This document shows positions 49,070 to 57,619 of a DNA stretch of 64,000 nt, one piece after another (positions within the stretch are counted from its first letter, which is position 1; every line of letters starts with the position of its first letter). Position numbers and translations under genes: made by a program. Location: the NCBI RefSeq assembly GCF_004366595.1, contig NZ_SORE01000006.1:1-64000 (forward strand), given 5' to 3'. Origin of the DNA: Paraburkholderia rhizosphaerae. Its GTDB lineage: Bacteria; Pseudomonadota; Gammaproteobacteria; Burkholderiales; Burkholderiaceae. The notes beneath the pieces were generated by a model, which made no database searches, was not told the origin of the DNA, and saw only the letters and a program-made list of their open reading frames with translations.

Positions 49070-49789
49070 ATGAACGATAGTGTTTGCCGCGTCGATGCGG
49101 TACTGACCGGCAAGGTCGCGCCGCTTGGCGACTTCGGCAAGACCAGCGCAATCGACAAGCATCCGGTGACTGCACCTGTTCGCCTTGACGAAACCGGCCT
49201 CGAAGGCGACGAACAGGCGGAACGCAAGCATCATGGCGGGCCGGAGAAAGCGCTGCATCACTATCCATTCGATCACTACGCCGCATGGCGCGGCGAATGG
49301 GAAAGCAGCGGCGAAGCGGCGGCCAGTCTTGCACGCCTCGCCGTGCGCGGCGCGTTTGGCGAAAATCTCAGCACGCGCGGTATGACTGAAGCGAATGTCT
49401 GCGTCGGCGACGTGTATCGGATCGGAGCGGCGATCGTGCAGGTCTCGCAGCCGCGCCAGCCATGCTGGAAGCTCAACTTGCGTTTTGCGCGCGACGACAT
49501 GTCGCGGCGCGTCCAGCAGACGCTTCGCACCGGCTGGTATTACCGCGTGCTCGAAGGCGGCGAAATAGGCCCCGGCGACCGTATCGAGCGGCTCGCGCGC
49601 GGGCATGCGAACTGGACCATCGAGCGCTTGCTGCGCGTGTTGTATGTCGAACGCGACGATCGCGCGGCGCTCGAGCAGATGGCGAATCTGGAATTGCTAA
49701 CGGCTTCATGGCGTAAGACTGCCGCAAAACGGCTGGCAAGCGGCACGGTCGAGTCCTGGGCGAGCAGACTGGATACGCCGGCGAGCTGA
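49070..49789 (+). CDS. MOSC domain protein (YiiM-like)
   Basis: MOSC proteins handle molybdenum-cofactor-bound sulfur; YiiM-type proteins take part in reduction of N-hydroxylated bases. The 239-residue product starts MNDSVCRVDAVLTGKVAPLG. It has the conserved GLEGDEQAERKHHGGPEKAL, GAFGENLSTRG and the Cys-containing QPRQPCWKLNLRF, the expected cofactor-ligand region. The 3-alpha domain follows at the C-terminus (HANWTIERLLRVLY). Confidence 0.9.
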   Translation: MNDSVCRVDAVLTGKVAPLGDFGKTSAIDKHPVTAPVRLDETGLEGDEQAERKHHGGPEKALHHYPFDHYAAWRGEWESSGEAAASLARLAVRGAFGENLSTRGMTEANVCVGDVYRIGAAIVQVSQPRQPCWKLNLRFARDDMSRRVQQTLRTGWYYRVLEGGEIGPGDRIERLARGHANWTIERLLRVLYVERDDRAALEQMANLELLTASWRKTAAKRLASGTVESWASRLDTPAS

Positions 49790-49911
49790 CATTACGGTGC
49801 GTGCGGCCCGGCGCACCTGTACCGCAAGCGTGTCCGAACGGATCTGCAGCGGTGCTGGGCAGGTGCTATTCTCGAACGCTCATTCTCCCCCGTTCGTCTG
49901 GACCCCATCCC

Positions 49912-51024
49912 ATGAGCGCTTTGTTCTCCCCGCTCACGCTGCGTAGCGTGACGCTGCCGAACCGCATCGTCGTCTCCCCGATGTGCCAGTACTCTGCCGA
50001 ACGCGGTGAAGCCACCGCGTGGCACATGATCCATCTCGGCCATCTCGCGCTGTCCGGCGCGGGTCTTCTGTGCATCGAAGCAACTGCCGTCGAACCGGAC
50101 GGACGCATCACGCCGGGCGATCTCGGCCTATGGGACGACGTGACCGAAGCGGCACTGGTGCCGGCGCTTTCGGCAATCCGCAAGCATTCCGCGATTCCGG
50201 TTGCGATGCAGCTCGCGCATGCGGGCCGCAAGGCATCGAGCCATACGCCGTGGGACGGCGGGCAACTGATTCCTGTATCCGAAGGCGGCTGGCTGCCGCA
50301 CGCGCCTTCGGCGCTGCCGCACAAGGCTGGCGAAGAACCGCCGCTGGCGCTCGACTATCCGGGGCTGAACCGTATTCGCGACGCGTTTGGCGCGTCGGCG
50401 CGGCGTGCCGCGCGGCTTGGCATCGATGCAATCGAGATCCACTGCGCGCACGGTTATCTGTTGCACGAATTCCTTTCGCCGATTGCGAACCAGCGCGGCG
50501 ACGAGTACGGCGGTTCCGCCGAAAACCGGATGCGCTTTCCGCTCGAGATTTTCGATATCGTGCGGGCCGCGTTTCCGGCCGATAAACCGGTCGGCGTGCG
50601 CGTATCGGCAGTCGACTGGGTCGACGGGGGCCTGACGATCGACGATACGATCGCGTTCGCGCAGCAACTGAAGAAGCGCGGCTGCGACTGGATCGATGCG
50701 TCGAGCGGTGGCGTGTCGCCATTGCAGAAAATTCCGCTCGAGCCCGGCTATCAGGCGCCGTTCGCGAAGGCGATCAAACAGGCGACCGGCCTGCCGACAA
50801 TCGCCGTCGGTTTGATCAGCGATCCCGAACACGCGAACCGGCTGGTCGAAGACGGCGATGCCGATCTCGTCGCGATGGCGCGCGCGATGCTGTACGATCC
50901 GCGCTGGCCATGGCATGCGGCCGCGCAGCTGGGCGCGTCGGTGGAGGCGCCACCGCAATATTGGCGTTCTCAGCCGCGTGATCAGAAGGCGTTGTTTGGC
51001 GATATTTCGTTCGGCCAGCGCTGA
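49912..51024 (+). CDS. NADH:flavin oxidoreductase (Old Yellow Enzyme, YqjM-like)
   Basis: This FMN-dependent ene-reductase has 370 residues and starts MSALFSPLTLRSVTLPNRIV. The motif VVSPMCQYSAERGEATAWHM holds the Cys and Tyr that place it in the YqjM/XenA-like class. HAGRKAS and EIHCAHGYLLHEFLSPIAN carry the substrate-binding His and the conserved barrel elements. It reduces activated alkenes with NAD(P)H; the physiological substrate is unknown. The frame opens at 49801 but the family N-terminus sets 49912. Confidence 0.94.
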   Translation: MSALFSPLTLRSVTLPNRIVVSPMCQYSAERGEATAWHMIHLGHLALSGAGLLCIEATAVEPDGRITPGDLGLWDDVTEAALVPALSAIRKHSAIPVAMQLAHAGRKASSHTPWDGGQLIPVSEGGWLPHAPSALPHKAGEEPPLALDYPGLNRIRDAFGASARRAARLGIDAIEIHCAHGYLLHEFLSPIANQRGDEYGGSAENRMRFPLEIFDIVRAAFPADKPVGVRVSAVDWVDGGLTIDDTIAFAQQLKKRGCDWIDASSGGVSPLQKIPLEPGYQAPFAKAIKQATGLPTIAVGLISDPEHANRLVEDGDADLVAMARAMLYDPRWPWHAAAQLGASVEAPPQYWRSQPRDQKALFGDISFGQR

Positions 51025-51336
51025 GCTTGCGGCATTCTCGCGGGAAGCGTCGCCCGCATGCGCGGAAGCTTGAACGAAGCCATGCCGAGCGTGTACGATG
51101 CCGGTTGTGATGCGGGTTGCGCATCATCTGTCGACGCGGCGCCAGCAAGGCGCCGCGTTTGCTATCCGGGTCAGGAAAGCGGCGCGATGCCGGGCGGGGC
51201 CGATCGGATAGCGGTGGCGCACGAACCGAGCGGGGTCATACAGTCGGGTATCAGGAACCGATAAACGCCCGCAACGATCGGAGCCAGGCGGGAATAGACC
51301 GGCAGTCCACCTTAGTTTTTCACAAGGATTGATTCA
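51025..51336. other. Intergenic with terminator-like hairpin
   Basis: A perfect 10-bp stem (51134-51143 with 51149-51158), loop AGCAA, is followed by only T3. It could end the upstream oxidoreductase transcript weakly. No gene is seen in the 312 bases. Confidence 0.5.
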
Positions 51337-51825
51337 ATGAGTTCACGCAGGATCGCCGTGCGCCAATCGGGCGTTCATGGCAAAGGCGTGTTTGCCCTCG
51401 AACCGATCACCACGGGCGAGCGCCTGATCGAATACAAGGGGGAGCGGATCTCGTGGAAAGAGGCTCTGCGGCGTCATCCGCATAATCCGGACGAACCGAA
51501 TCACACGTTTTATTTCGCGCTCGACAACGGCGGCGTGATCGACGGCAAGGTGAGCGGCAACAGTGCGCGCTGGATCAATCACTCATGCTCGCCGAATTGC
51601 GAAGCTGAAGAGATTGACGGGCACGTGTATATCGCCGCGATTCGCGATATCGAGGCGGGCGAAGAGCTGTTCTACGACTACGGACTCGTGATCGACGCGC
51701 GTCAAACGAAGAAGCTCAAGCGCGAATATGAATGCCGCTGCGGCGCGCGCAAGTGCCGCGGCACGATGCTCGCACCGCCGGAAAAGGACGCGAAGGAAAA
51801 GAAGAGTAAGAAGAAAAAGAAGTGA
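51337..51825 (+). CDS. SET-domain protein lysine methyltransferase
   Basis: This 162-residue protein consists almost only of a SET domain, the eukaryotic-type SAM-dependent lysine methyltransferase fold. The visible signatures are GKGVFALEPI, the AdoMet-site motif NHSCSPNC (81-88), the catalytic Tyr region ELFYDYG (about 110-116) and a post-SET zinc-type motif with Cys133, Cys135 and Cys140. The C-terminus is a poly-Lys tail that resembles a nucleic-acid-binding or nuclear-targeting signal. A Burkholderia thailandensis SET protein has been reported to modify host histones; whether this homologue is exported or acts inside the bacterium cannot be told. Confidence 0.92.
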   Translation: MSSRRIAVRQSGVHGKGVFALEPITTGERLIEYKGERISWKEALRRHPHNPDEPNHTFYFALDNGGVIDGKVSGNSARWINHSCSPNCEAEEIDGHVYIAAIRDIEAGEELFYDYGLVIDARQTKKLKREYECRCGARKCRGTMLAPPEKDAKEKKSKKKKK

Positions 51826-51920
51826 CGGGTGGTGGCGGGTTTGCAGCGGGTCGTTGTTGGGTTCGTTGCCCGGAATCGGCCCGCTGCAATGGTCTCGCTA
51901 TACTTCAACTGCTACGGCAG

Positions 51921-53486
51921 CTATAGATCGATCGGCGCGTTGTGCGCCGATTTTTTTATGTCCGGCGGCGCCGAGCCGTCGGTTTCGTGTTCCGCGCGTT
52001 CCGCGCGGTTACTGTCCGTGCCTGCTTGATCCTTGTTCGGATCGCGCCGGGTCGCGCCGACCACGACCGGAATTCGCACAATGAAACGCGCGCCGCCCTC
52101 GGGCGCGTCTTCGTAGTGCACGCTGCCGTGGTGCAGCACCATGATGTCGTGGACGATCGCCAGGCCGAGCCCCGCGCCGCCGTCGACACCGCTTTGCGTT
52201 TCGCTATGCCGGTCGCCGCGGAAGAACCGCTTGAACAGATCCGGCTGCTGGCTTGCCGGCACGCCGGGTCCGTTGTCTTCGACGGTGAGCTCCGCCATGC
52301 CGACGCCATCGATCAGCGCTTGTTCGACGGTCATCGTGATGCGCCCGCCGTGCACGCGCGCGAGCGGCACGTACTTCAGTGCGTTGTCGAGCAGGTTCGC
52401 GATCACTTCGCGAAGCAGCACTGGATTGCCGCGCGCAATCAGCGGGCGGTCGTTCGACGGATCGTCGAGACGCTGGAAGCCCAGGTCGACATGCACGGCG
52501 AGGGCGCGCGGCACCCATTCGGCGCCGGTATCGAAGGCGAGCGCCGCGATGTCGATATTGACGAAGCGCGCGGCCTGTTCACCCGGTTCCGCGCGCGCCA
52601 GCGACAGCAGTTGGTTCGACAACCGTACCGCGCGATCGGCCGCGGCGCGCAACTCGCGAACCGCCGCGAGCGTCTGTTGCGGGTCGCGGGCGACTGCCGC
52701 TTGCTCCGCATGCAGCTTCACCGCGGTAAGTGGCGTGCGTAGCTGATGCGCGGCATCGGCGATAAATTTGCGTTGTGAATCGAGCGCGGTTTTCAGGCGA
52801 TCAAGCAGACCGTTCAGCGCGCCAGTCAGCGGCCGGATTTCGACGGGCACATAGGTTTCGTCGACTGGTTCGAGCGACGTGTGCGTCTGCCGGTTCAGCG
52901 AATCGGCGAGATCGGTCAGCGGATTCAATTGCTGGTTCACGACGCGCCAGACGATCACCCAGCCGGCGAGCAGCAACAGCAGCAGCGGCATCATGATCGC
53001 GATCAGGAATTCGGCGGCGATCCGGAAGCGATGGCGCACCGGCTGACCGACTTCGATCACGATCGGATTGCCTACCGGTTGATCGACGCGCACCTGCGCA
53101 ACGCGAACCGTCACACCGTTGTGCTTTGTTTCGAATACGTATGCATAGTGCATCCGCCGTACGCTGGTGCCTTGCAGCGGCAGGTTCGGATCACCGGCAA
53201 TTTCCGTTTCGCCATTGCTGATCCGGTAGACGAGATGTTCGACGGGGTCGGAAAACATCGCTTGCGCGAGCGGCGGCACCGCGATGCGCGCGTTCGGCCC
53301 GGCGATCTGGATTTGCTTGGAAATGGCGGTCGCCAGATCGGCCAGCGACCGGTCGACGACATGCTGCGTGTATTGCCACGCGAGCCAATAGGCGATCAGG
53401 CCGCTCATCAGCGCGAGCAGCGACAAAGGAGCGGCGAGGCGGCGCAGCAGCGAGCGGCGCAGACTATTCGCAGCCGGATAGGTCAT
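51921..53486 (-). CDS. Sensor histidine kinase (TctE/QseC-like)
   Basis: This membrane sensor kinase has 521 residues. It starts MTYPAANSLRRSLLRRLAAP, has a first span LSLLALMSGLIAYWLAW and a periplasmic domain of about 130 residues. The second span is FLIAIMMPLLLLLLAGWVIVW. HAMP and HisKA follow, with the phospho-acceptor in FIADAAHQLRTPLTAVK, and the ATPase domain has NLLDNALKYVP, DNGPGVP and GAGLGLAIVHD. Its partner regulator lies upstream, 258 bases away, a larger gap than usual. Stimulus unknown; tricarboxylate or quorum-related sensors have this architecture. Confidence 0.94.
   Translation of the reverse strand: MTYPAANSLRRSLLRRLAAPLSLLALMSGLIAYWLAWQYTQHVVDRSLADLATAISKQIQIAGPNARIAVPPLAQAMFSDPVEHLVYRISNGETEIAGDPNLPLQGTSVRRMHYAYVFETKHNGVTVRVAQVRVDQPVGNPIVIEVGQPVRHRFRIAAEFLIAIMMPLLLLLLAGWVIVWRVVNQQLNPLTDLADSLNRQTHTSLEPVDETYVPVEIRPLTGALNGLLDRLKTALDSQRKFIADAAHQLRTPLTAVKLHAEQAAVARDPQQTLAAVRELRAAADRAVRLSNQLLSLARAEPGEQAARFVNIDIAALAFDTGAEWVPRALAVHVDLGFQRLDDPSNDRPLIARGNPVLLREVIANLLDNALKYVPLARVHGGRITMTVEQALIDGVGMAELTVEDNGPGVPASQQPDLFKRFFRGDRHSETQSGVDGGAGLGLAIVHDIMVLHHGSVHYEDAPEGGARFIVRIPVVVGATRRDPNKDQAGTDSNRAERAEHETDGSAPPDIKKSAHNAPIDL
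51931..51957 (+). terminator. Terminator of the SET gene, embedded in a convergent gene
   Basis: A perfect 8-bp stem ATCGGCGC/GCGCCGAT (51931-51938 with 51944-51951) is followed by T7. It overlaps the last codons of the histidine kinase gene on the opposite strand (KSAHNAPID), so the same bases encode protein and terminate transcription. Confidence 0.8.
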
Positions 53487-53744
53487 GCTCGAACCCGCGA
53501 AGTAACGAATACGGCGAGGAACCGCGATAGGTGCATCCGCGGGCGTCGACCGCCAGCCCGTTGCACGGTGAAGCAACGGCAAAGCGCCGCGGTCGCTTCA
53601 CACCGCCGTGTTGATGTGAAGCGCTGCGCGGCGCAGGACGCCTCACGTTACGGACACGATTGCAACGCCGGTTGCCGAACGGCGGAACCGGCGCTTTCGC
53701 AATGTGACCCGTTAACGGTTCAGGCGACTGCGGTCATACGGCCA

Positions 53745-54431
53745 TTATGCAGCCTGACGGATCTCTTGCAGCAAATAACCGAAACCGCGCACCGTGACGA
53801 TCTCGACGCGGCAGTTTTCGAGTTTTTTGCGGACCCGGTGCACGTAGACTTCGATTGCGGTGTCGCCGAGATCGCCGCCGAAGTGCGTCAGGTGATCCTG
53901 CAGTTGTGCCTTGCTGACCACGCGGCCATGACGCAGCAGCAGCATTTCGAGCACCGCGAACTCGCGCGGCGACAGCTCGAGCGGCTTGTCGTCATTGAAG
54001 ATACGGCGATCGACGCCCGACAGGCGCACGCCGCCCAGCGACACTTCCGGACGCGGCATATCGCCGTGCGGACCGCTACGGCGCATCACGGCGCGGATGC
54101 GCGCCTCGAGCTCGGCGGGTTCGAACGGCTTCAGCATGTAGTCGTCGGCGCCGGAGTTCAGGCCTTGCACACGGTCGTTCAATTCGTCGCGGGCGGTCAA
54201 CACGATGACGGGCGTATGCCGGTTGCTCTGGCGAAACCGCGACAGCAACGTCATGCCGTCGATGCCGGGCAAGCCCAGATCGAGGATCACGAGTTCGTGA
54301 CGGTTTTGCGTGAGAGCCTGTTCGGCAAAGATGCCATCGTGGACCATGTCGACCGTGAAGCCGGCTTGTTCGAGGCTGCTTTGGATGCCGCGCGCAATCG
54401 GACGGTCATCTTCGATCAGAAGGAGTCGCAT
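53745..54431 (-). CDS. OmpR-family response regulator
   Basis: This 228-residue regulator has a receiver domain (MRLLLIEDDRPIARGIQSSL, phosphorylation Asp in LVILDLGLPGIDG, conserved Lys in YMLKPFEPAEL). A winged-helix DNA-binding domain follows, ending TVRGFGYLLQEI. It is the cognate regulator of the downstream kinase. Its start lies close to the divergent DUF3717 gene. Confidence 0.95.
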   Translation of the reverse strand: MRLLLIEDDRPIARGIQSSLEQAGFTVDMVHDGIFAEQALTQNRHELVILDLGLPGIDGMTLLSRFRQSNRHTPVIVLTARDELNDRVQGLNSGADDYMLKPFEPAELEARIRAVMRRSGPHGDMPRPEVSLGGVRLSGVDRRIFNDDKPLELSPREFAVLEMLLLRHGRVVSKAQLQDHLTHFGGDLGDTAIEVYVHRVRKKLENCRVEIVTVRGFGYLLQEIRQAA

Positions 54432-54539
54432 GGGTTTCGCTCAAGTACAATGGGTTTAGGCATGTCAAGCACGCGGTTCGCCGGTGCGCCTGCTACACAA
54501 AAGGCCGCCGCAAACGCGGCGGAGATGATCACGAAAGTC

Positions 54540-54764
54540 ATGTCCGAAATCACAATCAACGAACTCGAAGCCGCAATCAACTTCTGGCGGGCCCGTTCAC
54601 CTTCAAAAGGCGACGAACTCGTTCTGTGCAAGGAGGCAAGCGCGCTCTCCAAGCCGTATGCGTGGATGATTGTACAGCGACAACACGTAGTCTCGCAGGA
54701 AGCATTGGACGGGCCAGCACGAGAAGCATGGAACTCTTACGTTCGCCTTAAGAATGGCCTTTAG
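54540..54764 (+). CDS. DUF3717 domain-containing protein
   Basis: This small 74-residue protein starts MSEITINELEAAINFWRARS and continues with CKEASALSKPYAWMIVQRQH, the pattern of DUF3717 proteins common in Burkholderiales. Function unknown. The frame is open far upstream as the antisense of the two-component genes; ATGs at 54450, 54462 and 54525 are possible longer starts, but the conserved part begins at 54540. It is divergent from the response regulator gene. Confidence 0.8.
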   Translation: MSEITINELEAAINFWRARSPSKGDELVLCKEASALSKPYAWMIVQRQHVVSQEALDGPAREAWNSYVRLKNGL

Positions 54765-54830
54765 AAGTGAAGGTTTGGTGCCCTGAATACCTCCAAAAGC
54801 CTTTCAAAAACAGTGTCCGTAGGCAGACTT

Positions 54831-55127
54831 TTACCCATTCTTCATGATGCTGTCCACGAAACGTGCGAATTGGAAATCGAGTTCCGAGACGCCATTGATT
54901 TCATGCGTCGACAGCGTGATGTGCACCTTGTTGTAGACGTTGAACCACTCAGGGTGGTGATCCATTTCCTGCGCTTTGATTGCCACGCGCGTCATGAAGC
55001 CGAACGCTTCGTTAAAGTCGGCGAACTCGATACTTCGCTCGATTGCGTCGCGATTCGCGACGCTTTTCCAGCCATTCAATTCGCGTAGTTGCGCGGCCCG
55101 TTCGTCGGGACTCAGTTTGCGGCTCAT
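54831..55127 (-). CDS. phhB: Pterin-4a-carbinolamine dehydratase
   Basis: PhhB dehydrates 4a-hydroxytetrahydrobiopterin to recycle the cofactor of phenylalanine hydroxylase. The 98-residue protein starts MSRKLSPDERAAQLRELNGW. It carries the active-site signature KAQEMDHHPEWFNVYNKVHI with the paired His, and ends ARFVDSIMKNG. The usual partner phhA is not next to it in this window. It is divergent from an Lrp-type regulator, often the regulator of phhAB in related bacteria. Confidence 0.94.
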   Translation of the reverse strand: MSRKLSPDERAAQLRELNGWKSVANRDAIERSIEFADFNEAFGFMTRVAIKAQEMDHHPEWFNVYNKVHITLSTHEINGVSELDFQFARFVDSIMKNG

Positions 55128-55296
55128 GAACGATCTCCCGGGCATCAGCCCTTCGTAGAAGGCTGTTCTATTTTTTCACGGAAGAAAATACGCTGCAGTG
55201 ATCGGAGCAAAGCCGAGGGCGTGCGACGGGCAGCGGATCGCAAGAATCCGATGCGATAATTGCGCGTTAAATCGGCGGAATATGCGGGGAAATCCT

Positions 55297-55791
55297 ATGG
55301 TGGAGCTCGATCATTTCGATCTCGCGCTTCTTGATGTGCTGCAGCGCTTCGGGCGCGCGACCCATCAGCAACTCGGCGAGCAGGTGCCGCTGTCGCCCTC
55401 GCAGATCGGCCGGCGATTGCAGCGGCTCGAGGCGATCGGCGTGGTTGACGGGTACCGCGTCGTGCTGCGACCCGAAAAGCTAGGGCTTGGCGTGACCGCG
55501 TTCACAAGCCTGAAGCTCAAGCACCACGGCGATTCGATCATCGAACAGTTTCAGCAGCAGATCGACTCGTTGCCCGAAGTGCTCGAATGCCACGCGGTAG
55601 TCGGCGATGCGGACTATTTGCTGCGCATCGTCGCGCCGGATCTGACCGCGCTGTCCGCGTTCGTGATGAAAAAGCTGATGCGTGTGCCCGGCGTCGATAG
55701 CGTGCGTTCGAACATCGTGCTGACCACGTTCAAGCGCAATGGCCCGTTGCCGCTCGGGCATCTGTCGCCGGGCACGGCGGCCGAAGAATAG
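55297..55791 (+). CDS. Lrp/AsnC-family regulator
   Basis: This 164-residue regulator has an N-terminal winged helix (DLALLDVLQRFGRATHQQLG, LSPSQIGRRLQRLEAIGVVD) and a RAM ligand-binding domain (ECHAVVGDADYLLRIVAPDL). It probably binds an amino acid. The ATG at 55297 has GGGGAAA upstream; an ATG five codons earlier also exists. Being divergent from phhB with a 169-base gap, it is a likely controller of phenylalanine metabolism. Confidence 0.93.
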   Translation: MVELDHFDLALLDVLQRFGRATHQQLGEQVPLSPSQIGRRLQRLEAIGVVDGYRVVLRPEKLGLGVTAFTSLKLKHHGDSIIEQFQQQIDSLPEVLECHAVVGDADYLLRIVAPDLTALSAFVMKKLMRVPGVDSVRSNIVLTTFKRNGPLPLGHLSPGTAAEE

Positions 55792-55815
55792 GTGGCGGCG
55801 CCGAGCCGGCATCGC

Positions 55816-56352
55816 TCACGCGACCTTCAACGGCTCCTGCGCCGGATTCAGCAGGTCAACATAAGCAACCGCCACCAGATCCGACTCCGGTACGCCCAGC
55901 TTTCTGAACATTTGATGAGCTTCCGCTTCGCCGCCTTCCTCGTCGTCGTCCTGTGCGAGCACGACTTCGAGCTCGATAAAGTCGCCGAGCCCATCGACCC
56001 GATCCAGATGGATCCGCGTGCGGCCCACCAGGTACACATGCCGTTCCTTTGACACGACGCAGCGCGTGGTCAGCGCGGTCGCGAGCAGCGCATGCATCGC
56101 ATCGGCATTCGTCACCGGGCTTCTCGTGTAATACGAAACCTTCGGACCGTCGCGGTCGTCGCGCTGATAGAAGATCAGTTCCGCCGGCGTGCCGTCGTCG
56201 AACTGGCGCAGCTTCAGGCGGCCGCGCGGCACTTCGTAGAAACTGTCCTGCTGGCGAAAGATCAACGGAGCATCGGGCGACAGGGCCGCGGCGCGCTCGC
56301 GAAGCAGGTCGAACTGGGGGGCGCGGGCTTTGATTTCGATGTTGCGGGCCAT
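55816..56352 (-). CDS. CYTH-domain protein (class IV adenylyl cyclase-like)
   Basis: CYTH proteins bind organic polyphosphates with metal; members include thiamine triphosphatases, tripolyphosphatases and class IV adenylyl cyclases. The 178-residue product starts MARNIEIKARAPQFDLLRER, with the EIKAR (ExExK-type) strand. LKLRQFDDGTPAELIFYQRD, VSKERHVYLVGRTRIHLDRV and DFIELEVVLAQDDDEEGG follow, the classic tunnel residues. The substrate is not determinable. The start is set by the EIK motif; the open frame upstream has no similarity. Confidence 0.9.
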   Translation of the reverse strand: MARNIEIKARAPQFDLLRERAAALSPDAPLIFRQQDSFYEVPRGRLKLRQFDDGTPAELIFYQRDDRDGPKVSYYTRSPVTNADAMHALLATALTTRCVVSKERHVYLVGRTRIHLDRVDGLGDFIELEVVLAQDDDEEGGEAEAHQMFRKLGVPESDLVAVAYVDLLNPAQEPLKVA

Positions 56353-56575
56353 GTAGAGCTCCTGTTGAGAGAATGACAGTTGACGGTCAAAAGCACGGCG
56401 CCTTTCGGGATTGCACGGCGGCGATATGCGTTTGTGCAGATCAATGCACACCGGATACCGGACGAAAGGCCAACGGGGAAAACGGCTGAAGAGCAGAGAC
56501 GGGAACCGACAATCTAGCAAAAAGCGCGTGACCACGCGCTGGCGCAGCGCACATCGCAACTGACATGAGCGTTGC

Positions 56576-57475
56576 TCATATCGCCCACTGCATGTCGATC
56601 AGCTTCAATGCGGCGGCGATCGCGGGTTCATCCTTCTGTGCGGCTAGCGTGATGAAACTGAGTTCGGTCGGCACCGTGATGCCTTCGACGATCGTCAACG
56701 CGTGTGCATGCGCTTCGGCGATCGCGGTCGCGTCGCGCGCGAGAGAAAGCCCGACGCCGGACTTGACGAGATCTAGCATCGACTGCTCCTGATCGACTTC
56801 GGCGACCTTCACCGGTTTGACGCCTGCTTCGGCAAAGCGCCGCGATAACAGCCGGTTATGCGCGGACGCCGGCGGCGTCCAGATCCATGGCAGCGCGGCG
56901 AGCGCGCGCCAGTCGTGGGCCGCCTTCACGCGGTCTTTCCAGCCGGCCGGCGCGAGCACGCGGTATTGGAAGCGGGTCAGCGTCACTGCATGGAAGATCG
57001 CCGAGTCGCGGGGGGCGTCGTCGGCCGGCTGGCCGATGTAATAGCCGACGTCGAGTTCTCCCGCGCGAATCTGCTCGAGCACCCAGCCGGACATGCCGTG
57101 CCGCAGCGCGGTTTCGATATGCGGCCAGGTTTCCACCAACTGGCGCAAAAAGCCTCCAAGGCGTAGAAATTCAGGATCGAGGATCGTGCCGATGCGTAGC
57201 CGGCCGCGAACTTCGTGGCGCAAGGTCGCCGCGGCGCGCTCCACGTCGTCGGCGGCGGCAAGTGCGCGTTCCGCATGCGGCAGCAGCGCCTGTCCGTCGC
57301 GTGTCAGCGTGAGGCCGTGCGATGAGCGCGTAAAGAGCGTCACGCCGAGCGCTTGCTGCAGATGTTTGATCTGCAGGCTAACGGCGGGTTGAGTCAGATG
57401 CAGTTGCGCCGCGGCGCGCGTCAGGTTGCCCACTCGCGCGACCGTGGCAAACGCCCTAAGCAGTGTCAGGTCCAT
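56576..57475 (-). CDS. LysR-family transcriptional regulator
   Basis: This 299-residue regulator has the LysR N-terminal HTH (MDLTLLRAFATVARVGNLTR, AAAQLHLTQPAVSLQIKHL) and a periplasmic-binding-like effector domain. It is transcribed divergently from mmsA with a 144-base gap, the usual arrangement for control of the neighbouring catabolic genes. The effector is probably an intermediate of the pathway, which is inference. Confidence 0.94.
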   Translation of the reverse strand: MDLTLLRAFATVARVGNLTRAAAQLHLTQPAVSLQIKHLQQALGVTLFTRSSHGLTLTRDGQALLPHAERALAAADDVERAAATLRHEVRGRLRIGTILDPEFLRLGGFLRQLVETWPHIETALRHGMSGWVLEQIRAGELDVGYYIGQPADDAPRDSAIFHAVTLTRFQYRVLAPAGWKDRVKAAHDWRALAALPWIWTPPASAHNRLLSRRFAEAGVKPVKVAEVDQEQSMLDLVKSGVGLSLARDATAIAEAHAHALTIVEGITVPTELSFITLAAQKDEPAIAAALKLIDMQWAI

Positions 57476-57619
57476 CGGCTGATATTAGCGCGTCTTATAT
57501 CGCGCTTGAGCAATACTCATTGGATTTCGCCTCCGGAACGCGATTAGCCTTTGGTTTATTGCAGGTCACTACAAGCGCGCCAACGAGCCGCATCCATCGA
57601 CTTTTTTGACGAGGAAAAC

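Noticed and set aside
52881..54764. A 627-codon plus-strand frame over the two-component genes
   Set aside because: Only its last ~75 codons (DUF3717) look like protein. The rest is antisense to the kinase and regulator genes, which have complete motifs.
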